The notes: a model not told the origin generated them from the letters alone. A DNA stretch of 64,000 nt from Cycloclasticus sp. (GCA_002700385.1 PADC01000006.1:372001-436000); one strand, 5' to 3'. Shown: positions 39,066 to 48,924, counted from the first letter of the stretch. Numbers and translations: made by a program.

Positions 39066-40428
39066 GAACACAAACGTAAAACTTGCGGACTTAAGTACTG
39101 ATGTTTCTTACGGATACACTGCCAGTGCTAATGCTCAGAAGGTTGGTCCAAAGTTTCTACGTATTACGGATATTCAAGGTGGTGTGGTTGATTGGGATGA
39201 AGTTCCCTACTGCGAAATTGATGCTAAGAAACTTTTGAAAAACAAGCTCAATGCAGGTGATGTCGTCGTAGCCAGGACGGGAAACAGTACCGGCGAAAAC
39301 TACTTATACTCTTACTCTGAAGAAGCCGTATTTGCCTCTTATTTGATTAGATTCCGAATTAATCCCGAATTAGCAAATCCATATTTTGTCTGGCTCCAAA
39401 TGCGAGGTCAAAGATGGTGGGATTATGTCGCTGGTTCAAAAAGCGGTTCTGCTCAAGCAGGTGCAAATGCCAAAGTATTAGGGCAGTTCGAGTTCTTTTT
39501 ACCAGAGCGTAAAGTACAGGACGATGTTGCCAAAATATTTTTTGAGATTAACGAAAAGATAAAGCTCAACAACCAAACCAACCAAACCCTCGAACAAATC
39601 GCCCAGGCCATTTTCAAAAGCTGGTTTGTGGATTTTGAACCGGTCAAGGCCAAGATGGCGGTATTGGAAGCAGGCGGCACAGCTGAACAGGCCGAGCTTG
39701 CCGCTATGTCGGCTATTTCCGCCAAAGACGAAGCCGCCCTTAAACAACTGCAAGCCGAACAACCAGACGCTTACGCTGAACTGGCCAAAACCACTGCGCT
39801 GTTTCCATCGGTGATGGTTGATTCGGAGTTGGGGGAAATTCCGGAGGGGTGGGATACCTTACCTTTAGACGAGATAGCTCACTACCAGAATGGTCTGGCT
39901 CTTCAAAAATTCAGACCAAAAAATGAGAATGAGTTTTTGCCTGTAGTCAAAATTGCTCAGCTTAAAAAAGGTTTTGCTGATGCTGAAGAGAAAGCATCAC
40001 CAGATATTAAGCCCGAGTGCATTATCGACGATGGGGATGTTGTTTTCTCTTGGTCAGGTTCTCTAGTTGTTGATATTTGGTGTGGAGGGAAAGCAGCGCT
40101 TAACCAGCATTTATTCAAAGTCACATCAGAAACGTACCCGAAATGGTTCTACCACCATTTCACTAAGCATCATCTTGCAGAGTTCCAGCGCATTGCTGCC
40201 GACAAAGCAGTAACAATGGGACATATAAAAAGAGAGCATTTGGCAAGTGCCAAGTGCGCAATTCCTACTGACGACATTTTATTGAAAGGTACTGAGTTAA
40301 TTGGTTCTCTGCTTGAGAAACAAACTCAACAACGATTGGAAACAAACACACTAGCAGAGACTCGCGATTCTCTCCTCCCTAAGCTCCTCTCCGGAGACCT
40401 ACCCATAACAAACACGGAAGTGGCTTAG
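39055..40428 (+). CDS. hsdS: type I restriction-modification specificity subunit HsdS
   Basis: A 457-residue two-TRD protein. TRD1 spans ~1-165, followed by the central conserved helix (NQTNQTLEQIAQAIFKSWFV) and spacer. TRD2 runs ~260-420, ending with the distal conserved helix (TLAETRDSLLPKLLSGDLPI). ATG 39055 (MTFENTNVKL) overlaps the hsdM stop; a longer reading would start inside hsdM. Both TRD segments are visibly more AT-rich than the conserved helices and hsdM, suggesting modular exchange. The target sequence cannot be predicted. Confidence 0.93.
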   Translation: MTFENTNVKLADLSTDVSYGYTASANAQKVGPKFLRITDIQGGVVDWDEVPYCEIDAKKLLKNKLNAGDVVVARTGNSTGENYLYSYSEEAVFASYLIRFRINPELANPYFVWLQMRGQRWWDYVAGSKSGSAQAGANAKVLGQFEFFLPERKVQDDVAKIFFEINEKIKLNNQTNQTLEQIAQAIFKSWFVDFEPVKAKMAVLEAGGTAEQAELAAMSAISAKDEAALKQLQAEQPDAYAELAKTTALFPSVMVDSELGEIPEGWDTLPLDEIAHYQNGLALQKFRPKNENEFLPVVKIAQLKKGFADAEEKASPDIKPECIIDDGDVVFSWSGSLVVDIWCGGKAALNQHLFKVTSETYPKWFYHHFTKHHLAEFQRIAADKAVTMGHIKREHLASAKCAIPTDDILLKGTELIGSLLEKQTQQRLETNTLAETRDSLLPKLLSGDLPITNTEVA

Positions 40429-40429
40429 T

Positions 40430-41281
40430 ATGCGGAGAAAATACCACCTCAATTCCCCGCTCTGGCCAAAGTTCGCAATCAATGGCGACAATGTGGATGG
40501 CAATATTCCCTCCACACGGGTCAAGAGCTGGTCGCATCTGGTGGAGATCATCAACGAGGATGCCTTGTTTGAACATACCGACCAGGTCTTGTTCAGAGGT
40601 CAGCGCCACTCTCATTGGGGGCTCACCCCCAGCATAGCCAGGCTATCGGGTACGGGAGTTTACGAGGATGAGTGGGCACAGGAGCATCTGGAGAGCTTCA
40701 AATATTCCATCCGGGGTCGTACCAAAATACCGGTTGCCCAGATGCCTAGCGATGAGGATGTCTGGTCTCTCGGTCAGCACTACGGCTTATGGACACCGCT
40801 GCTCGACTGGTCGCGCTCACCCTTTGTGGCGATGTTCTTTGCCTTCAATGAACCCGACCCGAAAGATGAAAGCCCGAAGAACTACAGCCGGGCGTTGTTT
40901 TATATCAATAAGAGCAAATTAGACGAGTTTCTCACCACCGATATTTTCGTCAATCCGCTCAGCAGCGACCATGACCGGCTGATTAGTCAGGATGGTTTGT
41001 TCACGCTTTCACCCAGTGGCCAAACCAGCCTGGAACTGGAAATTCTCAATGCGCTAGGTGAGAACGAAATCAATATCGATGATGCCGAGGTGCTGAAGGA
41101 GTACATCTTCAAGATTCATATTCCCATGGAAGATGAGCAGGATCGCTTGCGGTGCATTAATGCGCTTAAGCGGATGAATATCCACTATGCCAACCTGTAC
41201 CCGGATATCGCAGGCTCTTCTTTGCACTGCAACGACCTGTTAACCGAGCATGTACGAAGCACTCAACAGGCGGATGAATAA
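40430..41281 (+). CDS. FRG-domain protein
   Basis: A 283-residue protein with an FRG domain (PF08867-like): SWSHLVEIIN, then the defining FRGQ at 55-58 in LFRGQRHSHWGLTPSIARL, and LGQHYGLWTPLLDWSRSPFVAMFFAF further on. The domain's activity is not established. It is common in phage-defence neighbourhoods and between type I restriction genes. It begins one base after the hsdS stop and ends three bases before the hsdR start, so it is an integral member of this operon. An auxiliary or toxin-like role is inference. Confidence 0.88.
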   Translation: MRRKYHLNSPLWPKFAINGDNVDGNIPSTRVKSWSHLVEIINEDALFEHTDQVLFRGQRHSHWGLTPSIARLSGTGVYEDEWAQEHLESFKYSIRGRTKIPVAQMPSDEDVWSLGQHYGLWTPLLDWSRSPFVAMFFAFNEPDPKDESPKNYSRALFYINKSKLDEFLTTDIFVNPLSSDHDRLISQDGLFTLSPSGQTSLELEILNALGENEINIDDAEVLKEYIFKIHIPMEDEQDRLRCINALKRMNIHYANLYPDIAGSSLHCNDLLTEHVRSTQQADE

Positions 41282-41284
41282 AGA

Positions 41285-44200
41285 ATGAACGAAGAAGAAC
41301 TCGAAAACCTCTGCTTGGACTGGTTCCGTGAAGGCGGCTGGGATGTGCTGTACGGACCTGACATTGCACCGGATGGCACTGATCCTCAGCGAGATGACTA
41401 TGCCCAGGTGATGCTCAAGCACGATCTGGAAGTGGCGTTTACCCATATCAACCCGCACCTGCCGCATGAATGCTTCGATCAGGTGGTCTCCAAACTATCG
41501 CAGGTTGAAAGCCTGGATCTGGTCACCAACAACCGGGCCTTTCATCGCCTGCTACTGGAAGGCGTGCCTGTCGAATACAAGCAGGATGATGAGGTGCACA
41601 ACGACCATGCCTTCCTGGTCGATTTTGATCAGCTGACCAATAACCGCTTTGTCGCCATCAATCAGTTCACCATCAGCGGCACCAAACAACCGCGCCGCCC
41701 GGATGTGATCTGTTTTATCAATGGTCTGCCCTTTGCGGTATTGGAGCTAAAGAGCCCCAGTGACGAGAACGCCGACATCTGGGATGCCTTCAATCAGTTG
41801 CAGACCTATAAGGATGAGATCAGCGACCTGTTTATCTTCAATGAGGCGCTGGTGGTCAGTGATGGTTATACCGCTCGTGTCGGCTCGCTCACTGCCAACC
41901 AGGAGCGCTTCATGCCCTGGCGGACCATCAAGAATGAGGACGACAAGCCGCTGCTTGAGTGGCAGCTGGAAACACTGGTGCGTGGTTTCTTTGACCGGGA
42001 ACTGTTTCTGGATTACATCCGCTATTTTGTACTGTTTGAAACAGACGGTGAGGCGATTATCAAAAAGATCGCCGGTTACCATCAGTTCCACGCGGTACGC
42101 GAGGCGGTCAAGGCAACGGTGATTGCCGCACAAGAGATTGAAGGGGTCGCCGAAAAGCGGGCGACCTATGCCGATGAGGTGGTGCCTGGCAGCAAAAAGG
42201 CCGGTGTGGTCTGGCATACCCAGGGCTCCGGCAAAAGCATCTCCATGTGCTGCTATGCCGGTAAGCTGTTACAGCAACCGGCGATGAACAACCCAACCTT
42301 GATTGTGGTGACGGATCGCAATGATCTGGACGGCCAGTTGTTTGCCACCTTCAGCAATGCCGTGGAGTTATTGAAACAGACGCCGGTACAGGCCAATGAC
42401 CGCGATGAACTGCGCCAGCTGCTGGCCGAGCGCGAATCGGGCGGCATTATCTTTACCACGGTACAGAAGTTTGCGCTGATTACCGATGAAAACGGGGATG
42501 AAGAGAGCAGCCACCCGATACTCAATGACCGCCACAATATCGTGGTGATCTCCGATGAGGCCCACCGCAGCCAGTATGGCCTGAAGGCGGTGCTGACTGC
42601 TGAAGGCCAATATAAGTTTGGCTATGCCAAGCACATGCGCGATGCGCTGCCGTTTGCCTCTTTTATCGGCTTTACTGGCACGCCGATATCGCAGGAGGAC
42701 AAGGATACCCGTGCGGTATTCGGCGGTTATGTCTCCATCTACGATATTCAGGATGCCGTGGACGATGGTGCCACTGTACCCATTTACTATGAGTCCCGCC
42801 TGGCCAAGCTGGAGCTAAACAACGAGGAAATCGAGGCGTTATCCGATCAAGTCGATGAGGTGGTCGAGGATGAAGAGGACGTCGGCCAGCGGGAAAAAAC
42901 CAAGGGTGAATGGAGCCGATTGGAAAAGCTGGTGGGTGCGGCACCTCGTTTGCAGCAGGTGGCTGCAGATCTAATCGATCATTTCGAAGCACGGATAGCC
43001 AATATGGATGGCAAAGCGATGATCGTCGGCATGAGCCGGGACATCTGCGCCCAGCTATATAATGAGATCGTCGCCTTGCGCCCCGAGTGGCACGACCCCG
43101 ACCCGGAAAAAGGCGCAATCAAAATCGTGATGACCGGGTCTGCTTCTGACAAACCATTACTACAACCCCACATCTACAACAAGAAGACCAAGAAGCGACT
43201 GGAGAAGCGCTTTAAGGATGAAAACGACCCGCTAAAGCTGGTGATCGTACGGGATATGTGGCTGACCGGTTTTGATGCACCTTGCTGCCATACGATGTAT
43301 GTCGACAAGCCGATGAAGGGTCACAACCTGATGCAGGCCATTGCCCGGGTGAATCGGGTATTCAAGAACAAGCCAGGTGGACTGGTGGTGGACTACATCG
43401 GTATTGCCAATGAGCTGAAACAGGCACTCAAGACCTATACCGACTCCAAGGGCAAAGGTGAACCAACCCTCCGGGCTGAAGAGGCGTTCGCCATTTTGTT
43501 GGAGAAGCTGGATGCCATTCGCGGGATGTTTGCCAAGACACCGCAATCGGACGGTCTGGATATTTCCGGATTCGAGACCGACGCACACAAGCTGCTGGTG
43601 CCTGCCGCCAACTATGTGCTGGGACTGGACGATGGCAAGAAGCGATTTCTTGATCTGGTACTGGCCACCAGCAAGGCCTATTCACTATGCAGCACGCTGG
43701 ATGAGGCCAAGGGCCTGCGTAAAGAGATCGCCTTTTACTCTGCGGTGAAGGCGGCCATATCCAAGTTTACCTCGGTAGATAAGAAGCGTACCCAGGAAGA
43801 GAAGAATTCCGCGCTCAAGCAGATATTGGACAACGCCGTCATTGCCGAAGGTGTAGCGGATGTGTTCAGCCTATGTGGCTTGGATAAGCCCAATATCGGC
43901 CTGCTCTCCGATGAGTTTCTGGAAGATGTCCGGCAGATGCCACACCAGAACCTGGCCGTTGAGCTGCTGGAAAAACTACTCAAGGATGACATCAAGGCTA
44001 AGACCCACAACAATGTGGTTCAGGAGAAAAAGTACGCCGAGCGGTTGAAGGAGACCCTGCGCAAATATAACAACCGCGCCGTTGAAACAGCACAGGTCAT
44101 TGAAGAGCTGATCCAGATGGCCAAGGAGTTTCAGGCGGAGATGGCGCGTGAGGCCGAGTTGGGACTCAACCCCGATGAGATCGCCTTTTATGATGCCCTG

Positions 44201-44449
44201 GCCAATAATGAAAGCGCGGTTCGTGAGCTTGGCGATGAGATCCTGAAGAAGATCGCTATTGAGATTACCGACAAGCTGCGCAAATCCACCACTGTAGACT
44301 GGCAAGTACGCGATAGCGTGAGAGCTAAGCTGAAGATTCTGGTGCGGCGTACATTGCAGCGATACAAATATCCGCCCGACAAAGCAGCGGAAGCCGTTGA
44401 GCTTGTTCTTAAACAGGCGGAAACACTCTCGAATTCCTGGAGTAAATAA
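41285..44449 (+). CDS. hsdR: type I restriction enzyme subunit HsdR
   Basis: A 1054-residue translocase-nuclease. The N-terminal PD-(D/E)xK nuclease has Asp140 (RRPD), then Glu154 and Lys156 (LELK). SF2 motor motifs follow: HTQGSGKS (311-318), DEAH (424-427), the motif III-like GFTGTPI, and IARVNR. The C-terminal helical DUF3387 domain ends [14 protein letters not shown] and [12 protein letters not shown]. In EcoR124I-type enzymes this C-terminal region contacts the methyltransferase. Length and motifs look intact, so the system should be functional. Confidence 0.95.
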   Translation: MNEEELENLCLDWFREGGWDVLYGPDIAPDGTDPQRDDYAQVMLKHDLEVAFTHINPHLPHECFDQVVSKLSQVESLDLVTNNRAFHRLLLEGVPVEYKQDDEVHNDHAFLVDFDQLTNNRFVAINQFTISGTKQPRRPDVICFINGLPFAVLELKSPSDENADIWDAFNQLQTYKDEISDLFIFNEALVVSDGYTARVGSLTANQERFMPWRTIKNEDDKPLLEWQLETLVRGFFDRELFLDYIRYFVLFETDGEAIIKKIAGYHQFHAVREAVKATVIAAQEIEGVAEKRATYADEVVPGSKKAGVVWHTQGSGKSISMCCYAGKLLQQPAMNNPTLIVVTDRNDLDGQLFATFSNAVELLKQTPVQANDRDELRQLLAERESGGIIFTTVQKFALITDENGDEESSHPILNDRHNIVVISDEAHRSQYGLKAVLTAEGQYKFGYAKHMRDALPFASFIGFTGTPISQEDKDTRAVFGGYVSIYDIQDAVDDGATVPIYYESRLAKLELNNEEIEALSDQVDEVVEDEEDVGQREKTKGEWSRLEKLVGAAPRLQQVAADLIDHFEARIANMDGKAMIVGMSRDICAQLYNEIVALRPEWHDPDPEKGAIKIVMTGSASDKPLLQPHIYNKKTKKRLEKRFKDENDPLKLVIVRDMWLTGFDAPCCHTMYVDKPMKGHNLMQAIARVNRVFKNKPGGLVVDYIGIANELKQALKTYTDSKGKGEPTLRAEEAFAILLEKLDAIRGMFAKTPQSDGLDISGFETDAHKLLVPAANYVLGLDDGKKRFLDLVLATSKAYSLCSTLDEAKGLRKEIAFYSAVKAAISKFTSVDKKRTQEEKNSALKQILDNAVIAEGVADVFSLCGLDKPNIGLLSDEFLEDVRQMPHQNLAVELLEKLLKDDIKAKTHNNVVQEKKYAERLKETLRKYNNRAVETAQVIEELIQMAKEFQAEMAREAELGLNPDEIAFYDALANNESAVRELGDEILKKIAIEITDKLRKSTTVDWQVRDSVRAKLKILVRRTLQRYKYPPDKAAEAVELVLKQAETLSNSWSK

Positions 44450-44468
44450 CCTTATTGATTAACTGAAT

Positions 44469-44483
44469 CAACCATGATGGTTG
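44469..44483. repeat. small inverted repeat upstream of mcrB
   Basis: CAACCA-TGA-TGGTTG lies in the 56-base hsdR-mcrB gap, the only real spacer within the main cluster. It is followed by TATAAA at 44489-44494. It may be an operator for separate control of the type IV module, or a minor RNA hairpin. Confidence 0.4.
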
Positions 44484-44505
44484 TTGCATATAAAAGTGAA
44501 CAATT

Positions 44506-46944
44506 ATGATTAATGAATCAAAACAGAGCAGCCTGGAACAGTTCCTGATGGATCAGGCCGCGAAAAAGGATATTGCTCTCGACAGCGATAAGGCGAAGAT
44601 TGTTGATTCAGAAATCAGTCAGGTAGTTAACGAGTCAAAAAAGTTTACCGACTGGCATAAAAAGAGCAGTACACAGGCTGAATTGAAAGTCCGACTCCGC
44701 CCTGTGCTTGAGAAACATGACCTTCCCATTCTTGATTCAGTATTTGACGAAATCTTAAGGCGTGCCGGCAGTTCGTCTACACCGAAGTCTTACTGGTTTG
44801 TTGGTGCATCCTACGGCAAGGGTAGCGAGGATCAAACCGAGCGCTTCCTGACCGAGGGTGTCTGGCAAAACGGCTACCAGGACAAATACCTGGACGTCGT
44901 ACGCTCCATGCAGCCAGGCGACAAGATTGCCATCAAATCGTCCTACACTCGCAAGCGTGACCTACCTTTCGACAGCAAGGGGCAGACCGTCTCTGTGATG
45001 GGTATCAAAGCGATTGGCGTGGTGACGAAAAACCAAGGTGATGGCCGGTTTGTCGACGTGGATTGGGAGCCTCGTTTAGACCCAGTGAAAGAGTGGTATT
45101 TCTACACGAACCGAAGCACAGTATGGCGTGTGCTGCCCGGGGAATGGATGACTGATGCCCTTATCGACTTCACCTTCAGCGAAGGTATTCAAGACATTGA
45201 TCGTTTCCGTAATGCTCCATACTGGAAAGAACGTTACGGTGACACCACTACTGACGACAAAAGATTCCTGTGGAGTCGTTTCTACGCAGCTATCGCTGAT
45301 GGACTGATTGCACACAGCGAGGATCGCAGCGACCTGATCACCTTTGTAACGCAGTTGGCTGACCGTTTCGACCTTTCCTATATAAAAGATAAACATCTTG
45401 ATGACATCGACCCATTTACAGTGATGGGCCTCTTTAATCGTGGAATAACGGACGAGAATAGAAAAGCGATTGCCAAGGAGCTGGCTGACTTTCTTGACGT
45501 TGATGAATCTGTACCAGACTCATTTGAAGGCATTCCCATCCTGAATAACCAGAAATCATGGTTTTTTGGCTTCGAGGAGAAGCGCGATCCAGACGACATC
45601 GCATCTCTCTGGGATTTCTTCGGCAAGGCATTAAGTTTTTCTGACAGCGACGACTCCGATGCCCGAACGAACTTTAGTGCTGCATATGACAAAGTTGCCG
45701 GTCAATACGGTGTTGGCTGGAACCTCACCATGGCGCTGTACTGGATACGACCTTGGAACTTTCTGACACTGGACGGGCAATCCCAGCTGTATATCACTAA
45801 GAAATTGGGGATAGATATCGGTAAGAATGGTCCCAAAGGCCGATGCAATACGCTTGATTATTTAAAGGCTCTTGATGAACTGGAACTGCGTTTTCAGGAA
45901 GAGGCTTACCCTGTTCACTCATTCCCGGAACTGTCATTGGCTGCGTGGCTATACAAGGATGGCGAAACATCAGCGCACCCTAATGCCACGGATCCTGACC
46001 AGGCAGGAGAAATACCTGAGGATGAGGGAGAATCCGAGGTTACAGCGGCTCCTATTGAGCCTTATCTCGTTGATGACATCATCGAGGATGGTGCCTTCCT
46101 TGATAAAGAAACACTGACGGATATTCTCGAACGCCTGCGCACTAAAAAGAACTTGATCCTTCAAGGCCCTCCCGGAACAGGGAAAACCTGGCTGGCAAAA
46201 CGCCTGGCCTATGCTTTGATGGGGCAAAGAAACGAAAGCAAGCTCCGCGCAGTACAGTTCCACCCGAATCTCACCTACGAAGATTTTGTGCGTGGCTGGC
46301 GTCCATCCGGCGACGGAAAGCTCACCCTTGTTGATGGTCCCTTTCTCGAAATGATTAATGATGCGAAAAAGGACGCAACAACCAAATATGTGGTTGTCAT
46401 CGAGGAGATAAACCGAGGCAACCCGGCTCAGATATTTGGTGAGATGCTGACGTTGATGGAGGCCGACAAGAGGACGCCGAATGAGGCCTTGGAACTGAGC
46501 TACCGCCGTAGTGATAGCGAGCGGGTATTTGTACCGGACAATTTGTACGTAATAGGCACAATGAATATTGCCGACCGTTCTCTAGCTCTGGTTGATCTCG
46601 CCTTACGTCGTCGATTCGCCTACATCGACCTCAAACCCACCTTTGGTGAACCGTGGCGTAACTGGGTACACACAAAAGCCGGTATTGATATGGCTGTTCT
46701 TGAACAGATCGAGCAACGGCTATTAAACCTGAATAACGAAATCGAAAACGACAAGAATCTCGGTGCCCAGTTCAGAATCGGTCACAGCTACGTCACCCCG
46801 GCTTTCAGCAATAAAATTAACGATGCCGTTAAATGGTACAAGAGTGTCGTGGAAACAGAGATTGGTCCATTACTGGATGAATATTGGTTTGACGATCTGG
46901 ATCGTGCACAGAAAGCTCGCGATGCCCTTACTGAAGGTATGTAA
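44506..46944 (+). CDS. mcrB: McrB-like AAA+ GTPase/ATPase with HsdR-C-terminus-like and EVE-like N-terminal regions
   Basis: An 812-residue motor of a modification-dependent restriction system. The AAA+ core (~545-720) has GPPGTGKT (554-561), VVVIEEINR (629-637), the McrB hallmark GTMNIADRS (684-692) and RRRF. Residues ~36-88 resemble the HsdR C-terminal helices. Residues ~94-240 look EVE/PUA-like (SYWFVGASYG, RSMQPGDKIAIK, GVVTKN), a fold that reads modified bases. Residues ~255-485 are a helical region with IDPFTVMGLFNRG, seen in other McrB-like proteins. E. coli McrB's DUF3578 is absent. It overlaps mcrC by one base (TAATG). Confidence 0.9.
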   Translation: MINESKQSSLEQFLMDQAAKKDIALDSDKAKIVDSEISQVVNESKKFTDWHKKSSTQAELKVRLRPVLEKHDLPILDSVFDEILRRAGSSSTPKSYWFVGASYGKGSEDQTERFLTEGVWQNGYQDKYLDVVRSMQPGDKIAIKSSYTRKRDLPFDSKGQTVSVMGIKAIGVVTKNQGDGRFVDVDWEPRLDPVKEWYFYTNRSTVWRVLPGEWMTDALIDFTFSEGIQDIDRFRNAPYWKERYGDTTTDDKRFLWSRFYAAIADGLIAHSEDRSDLITFVTQLADRFDLSYIKDKHLDDIDPFTVMGLFNRGITDENRKAIAKELADFLDVDESVPDSFEGIPILNNQKSWFFGFEEKRDPDDIASLWDFFGKALSFSDSDDSDARTNFSAAYDKVAGQYGVGWNLTMALYWIRPWNFLTLDGQSQLYITKKLGIDIGKNGPKGRCNTLDYLKALDELELRFQEEAYPVHSFPELSLAAWLYKDGETSAHPNATDPDQAGEIPEDEGESEVTAAPIEPYLVDDIIEDGAFLDKETLTDILERLRTKKNLILQGPPGTGKTWLAKRLAYALMGQRNESKLRAVQFHPNLTYEDFVRGWRPSGDGKLTLVDGPFLEMINDAKKDATTKYVVVIEEINRGNPAQIFGEMLTLMEADKRTPNEALELSYRRSDSERVFVPDNLYVIGTMNIADRSLALVDLALRRRFAYIDLKPTFGEPWRNWVHTKAGIDMAVLEQIEQRLLNLNNEIENDKNLGAQFRIGHSYVTPAFSNKINDAVKWYKSVVETEIGPLLDEYWFDDLDRAQKARDALTEGM

Positions 46945-48083
46945 TGAGCACCTCTGCCGCAATACAGTCAACACCGGAACTACCTATCCGATTAATCGGG
47001 AAAATACCTGTCCGGAATTTGTGGCTGTTGATGCTGTACGCATCGGATTTATACCGTCAGATCGGTACGGCAAAAATTGCTGTTGAAGATAACCCGGAAG
47101 AAATTGCTGATCTGGTTGCTGAAATACTGTGCCATCAAGTTGAACGACGGTTAATGCGTAACCTGAGCTATGGATACCAGCATAAAGTTGCGGTCATTGG
47201 AAGAGTTAGAGGAAGAATCGACACGCTTTACACGGAACGACACAGGCTCATGGATAAAGGCAAGGTGTGCTGCCGCTTCGAAGAGTTGACCGTTGATACG
47301 CCTAGAAACCGTTATGTGCGTGCTGCGTTGGAAAAGCTGCCTCAGCTAGTCAACAACAATCTTGGACATCGGTGTCGAACACTGGCAATCAGCCTGGAGC
47401 GACTGGGTGTGCGCAAGGAGAAACCCATCGGGTATAGCGGAAAAAGTGAACGCTTTGGCCGTCACGATGCTGAAGATCAAAAAATGGTAGCTGCTGCAGA
47501 CTTGGCATTTTCTTTGGCACTACCTACTGAGTTTTCGGGACAGCATCATCTCGCTCTACCAGATAAAAACAAGGAGTGGCTTAGAAAGCTGTTTGAAAAA
47601 GGCATCGCTGGGTTCTATGCCGTAGCGCTAGAAAAATCAGAATGGCGAGTCCTGGCTGGCAAACAGTTTAATTGGCAGATTGTAGCGAAGACAGCTGGCA
47701 TAGACTCAATTCTTCCCAGCATGAAAACTGACATCATTATTGACAACAAAAACACCGGTGATCGACTGGTCATTGATACCAAGTTTAATGCTGTAACCAC
47801 ATCAGGCTGGCACCGCGAGGAAACGTTGCGAAGTGGCTATATCTATCAGATGTACACCTATCTACGAAGTCAGGAAGACGATAGTGACCCGACTTCTTTA
47901 ACAACGAGCGGCATGCTACTTCACCCGTCAGTCGATAGAGAGGTTGACGAATCTGTAATGGTACAGGGCCATGCAATCCGGTTTTGCACAGTTAACCTTG
48001 GCGAAACAGCAACAAAAATAAGGGAGCAATTACTGCGATTGCTTTCAGACAGTTTTAAGGGGGAATCTCATGGTCACGTTTGA
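46944..48083 (+). CDS. mcrC: McrC-like nuclease subunit
   Basis: A 379-residue partner of McrB. The N-terminal region begins PIRLIGKIPVRNLWLLMLYASDLYR. The C-terminal PD-(D/E)xK nuclease has Asp263 (TDIIID) and Asp278/Lys280 in VIDTKF. McrC stimulates McrB nucleotide hydrolysis and cuts DNA between modified sites. It starts within the mcrB stop codon and its end overlaps mrr by 14 bases, so all three are translationally coupled. Confidence 0.93.
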   Translation: MSTSAAIQSTPELPIRLIGKIPVRNLWLLMLYASDLYRQIGTAKIAVEDNPEEIADLVAEILCHQVERRLMRNLSYGYQHKVAVIGRVRGRIDTLYTERHRLMDKGKVCCRFEELTVDTPRNRYVRAALEKLPQLVNNNLGHRCRTLAISLERLGVRKEKPIGYSGKSERFGRHDAEDQKMVAAADLAFSLALPTEFSGQHHLALPDKNKEWLRKLFEKGIAGFYAVALEKSEWRVLAGKQFNWQIVAKTAGIDSILPSMKTDIIIDNKNTGDRLVIDTKFNAVTTSGWHREETLRSGYIYQMYTYLRSQEDDSDPTSLTTSGMLLHPSVDREVDESVMVQGHAIRFCTVNLGETATKIREQLLRLLSDSFKGESHGHV

Positions 48084-48924
48084 TCAGCTTATGCTTCCAT
48101 TGATGAAGGCTCTTGTTAACCTCGGTGGATCTGGCAGCATTGATGAAATCTACGAAGAAGTTGTTGAGCTCGAAAACTTTGATGAAGAAACCCTTGCGGT
48201 CCTTCATAATCCTGAAAAAAGCAGTCAAACAGAAGTCGGCTATCGTTTGGCATGGGCAAGAACTTATTTGAAGAAAGCCGGGTATCTTGAAAACTCTTCC
48301 CGAGGGGTTTGGGCGCTAACTGATAAAGCCAAACAAGCGGACGAAATAGATAGTCGTGAAATTGTTTCTTACGTTCGTTCAATTGATCGGACACCTCGCG
48401 CAGGAGCTCAAGATCTATCTGATCCTGCTACAGCCATAGAAGAGTCACCTGAAGAAATGTTGGCCTGGCGCGAGCGTCTTCACCACATACTGATCGAAGA
48501 AATGAGCCCTGATGCATTTGAACGTCTTACTCAACGTTTGTTACGTGAATCAGGCTTCATTCATGTTGAGGTAACTGGGAGAACTGGTGATGGTGGAATC
48601 GATGGAAAAGGAATCGCTAGACTCAATGGACTAATGAGTTTCCATATTGCTTTTCAATGCAAAAAATATAAAGGCTCTGTCGGCGCACCTGAAATACGTG
48701 ACTTCCGTGGTGCAACTGTTGGTCGTGCTGATCGAGGTATGTTTATTACAACAGGTAGTTTTACAAAAGCTGCCATTGAAGAAGCGAACCGCGATGGTGC
48801 TGCACCAATTGACCTTGTCGATGGAGACCAACTTGCCGACAAACTGAAAGAACTGGCATTGGGGATAAATACCGAACTGGTTGAAAAAGTAACCGTTCAA
48901 CCAGATTGGTTTTTAAGTCTTTAG
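48070..48924 (+). CDS. mrr: Mrr-type modification-dependent restriction endonuclease
   Basis: A 284-residue protein with the N-terminal winged-helix Mrr_N domain (~1-95, TEVGYRLAWARTYLKKAGYLE) and a C-terminal Mrr catalytic domain (~140-280). The PD-(D/E)xK motifs are GDGGIDG (173-179) and QCKKY (196-200). Mrr cuts methylated DNA and, in E. coli, responds to some foreign type III methylases. Coexistence with the neighbouring type I methylase implies that its recognised modification differs from the HsdM mark (inference). Confidence 0.93.
   Translation: MVTFDQLMLPLMKALVNLGGSGSIDEIYEEVVELENFDEETLAVLHNPEKSSQTEVGYRLAWARTYLKKAGYLENSSRGVWALTDKAKQADEIDSREIVSYVRSIDRTPRAGAQDLSDPATAIEESPEEMLAWRERLHHILIEEMSPDAFERLTQRLLRESGFIHVEVTGRTGDGGIDGKGIARLNGLMSFHIAFQCKKYKGSVGAPEIRDFRGATVGRADRGMFITTGSFTKAAIEEANRDGAAPIDLVDGDQLADKLKELALGINTELVEKVTVQPDWFLSL

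Noticed and set aside
37305-44382. Numerous antisense open frames in hsdM, hsdS and hsdR
   Set aside because: They are shadows produced by the G/C-rich codon usage of the real plus-strand genes; none has a recognisable motif.
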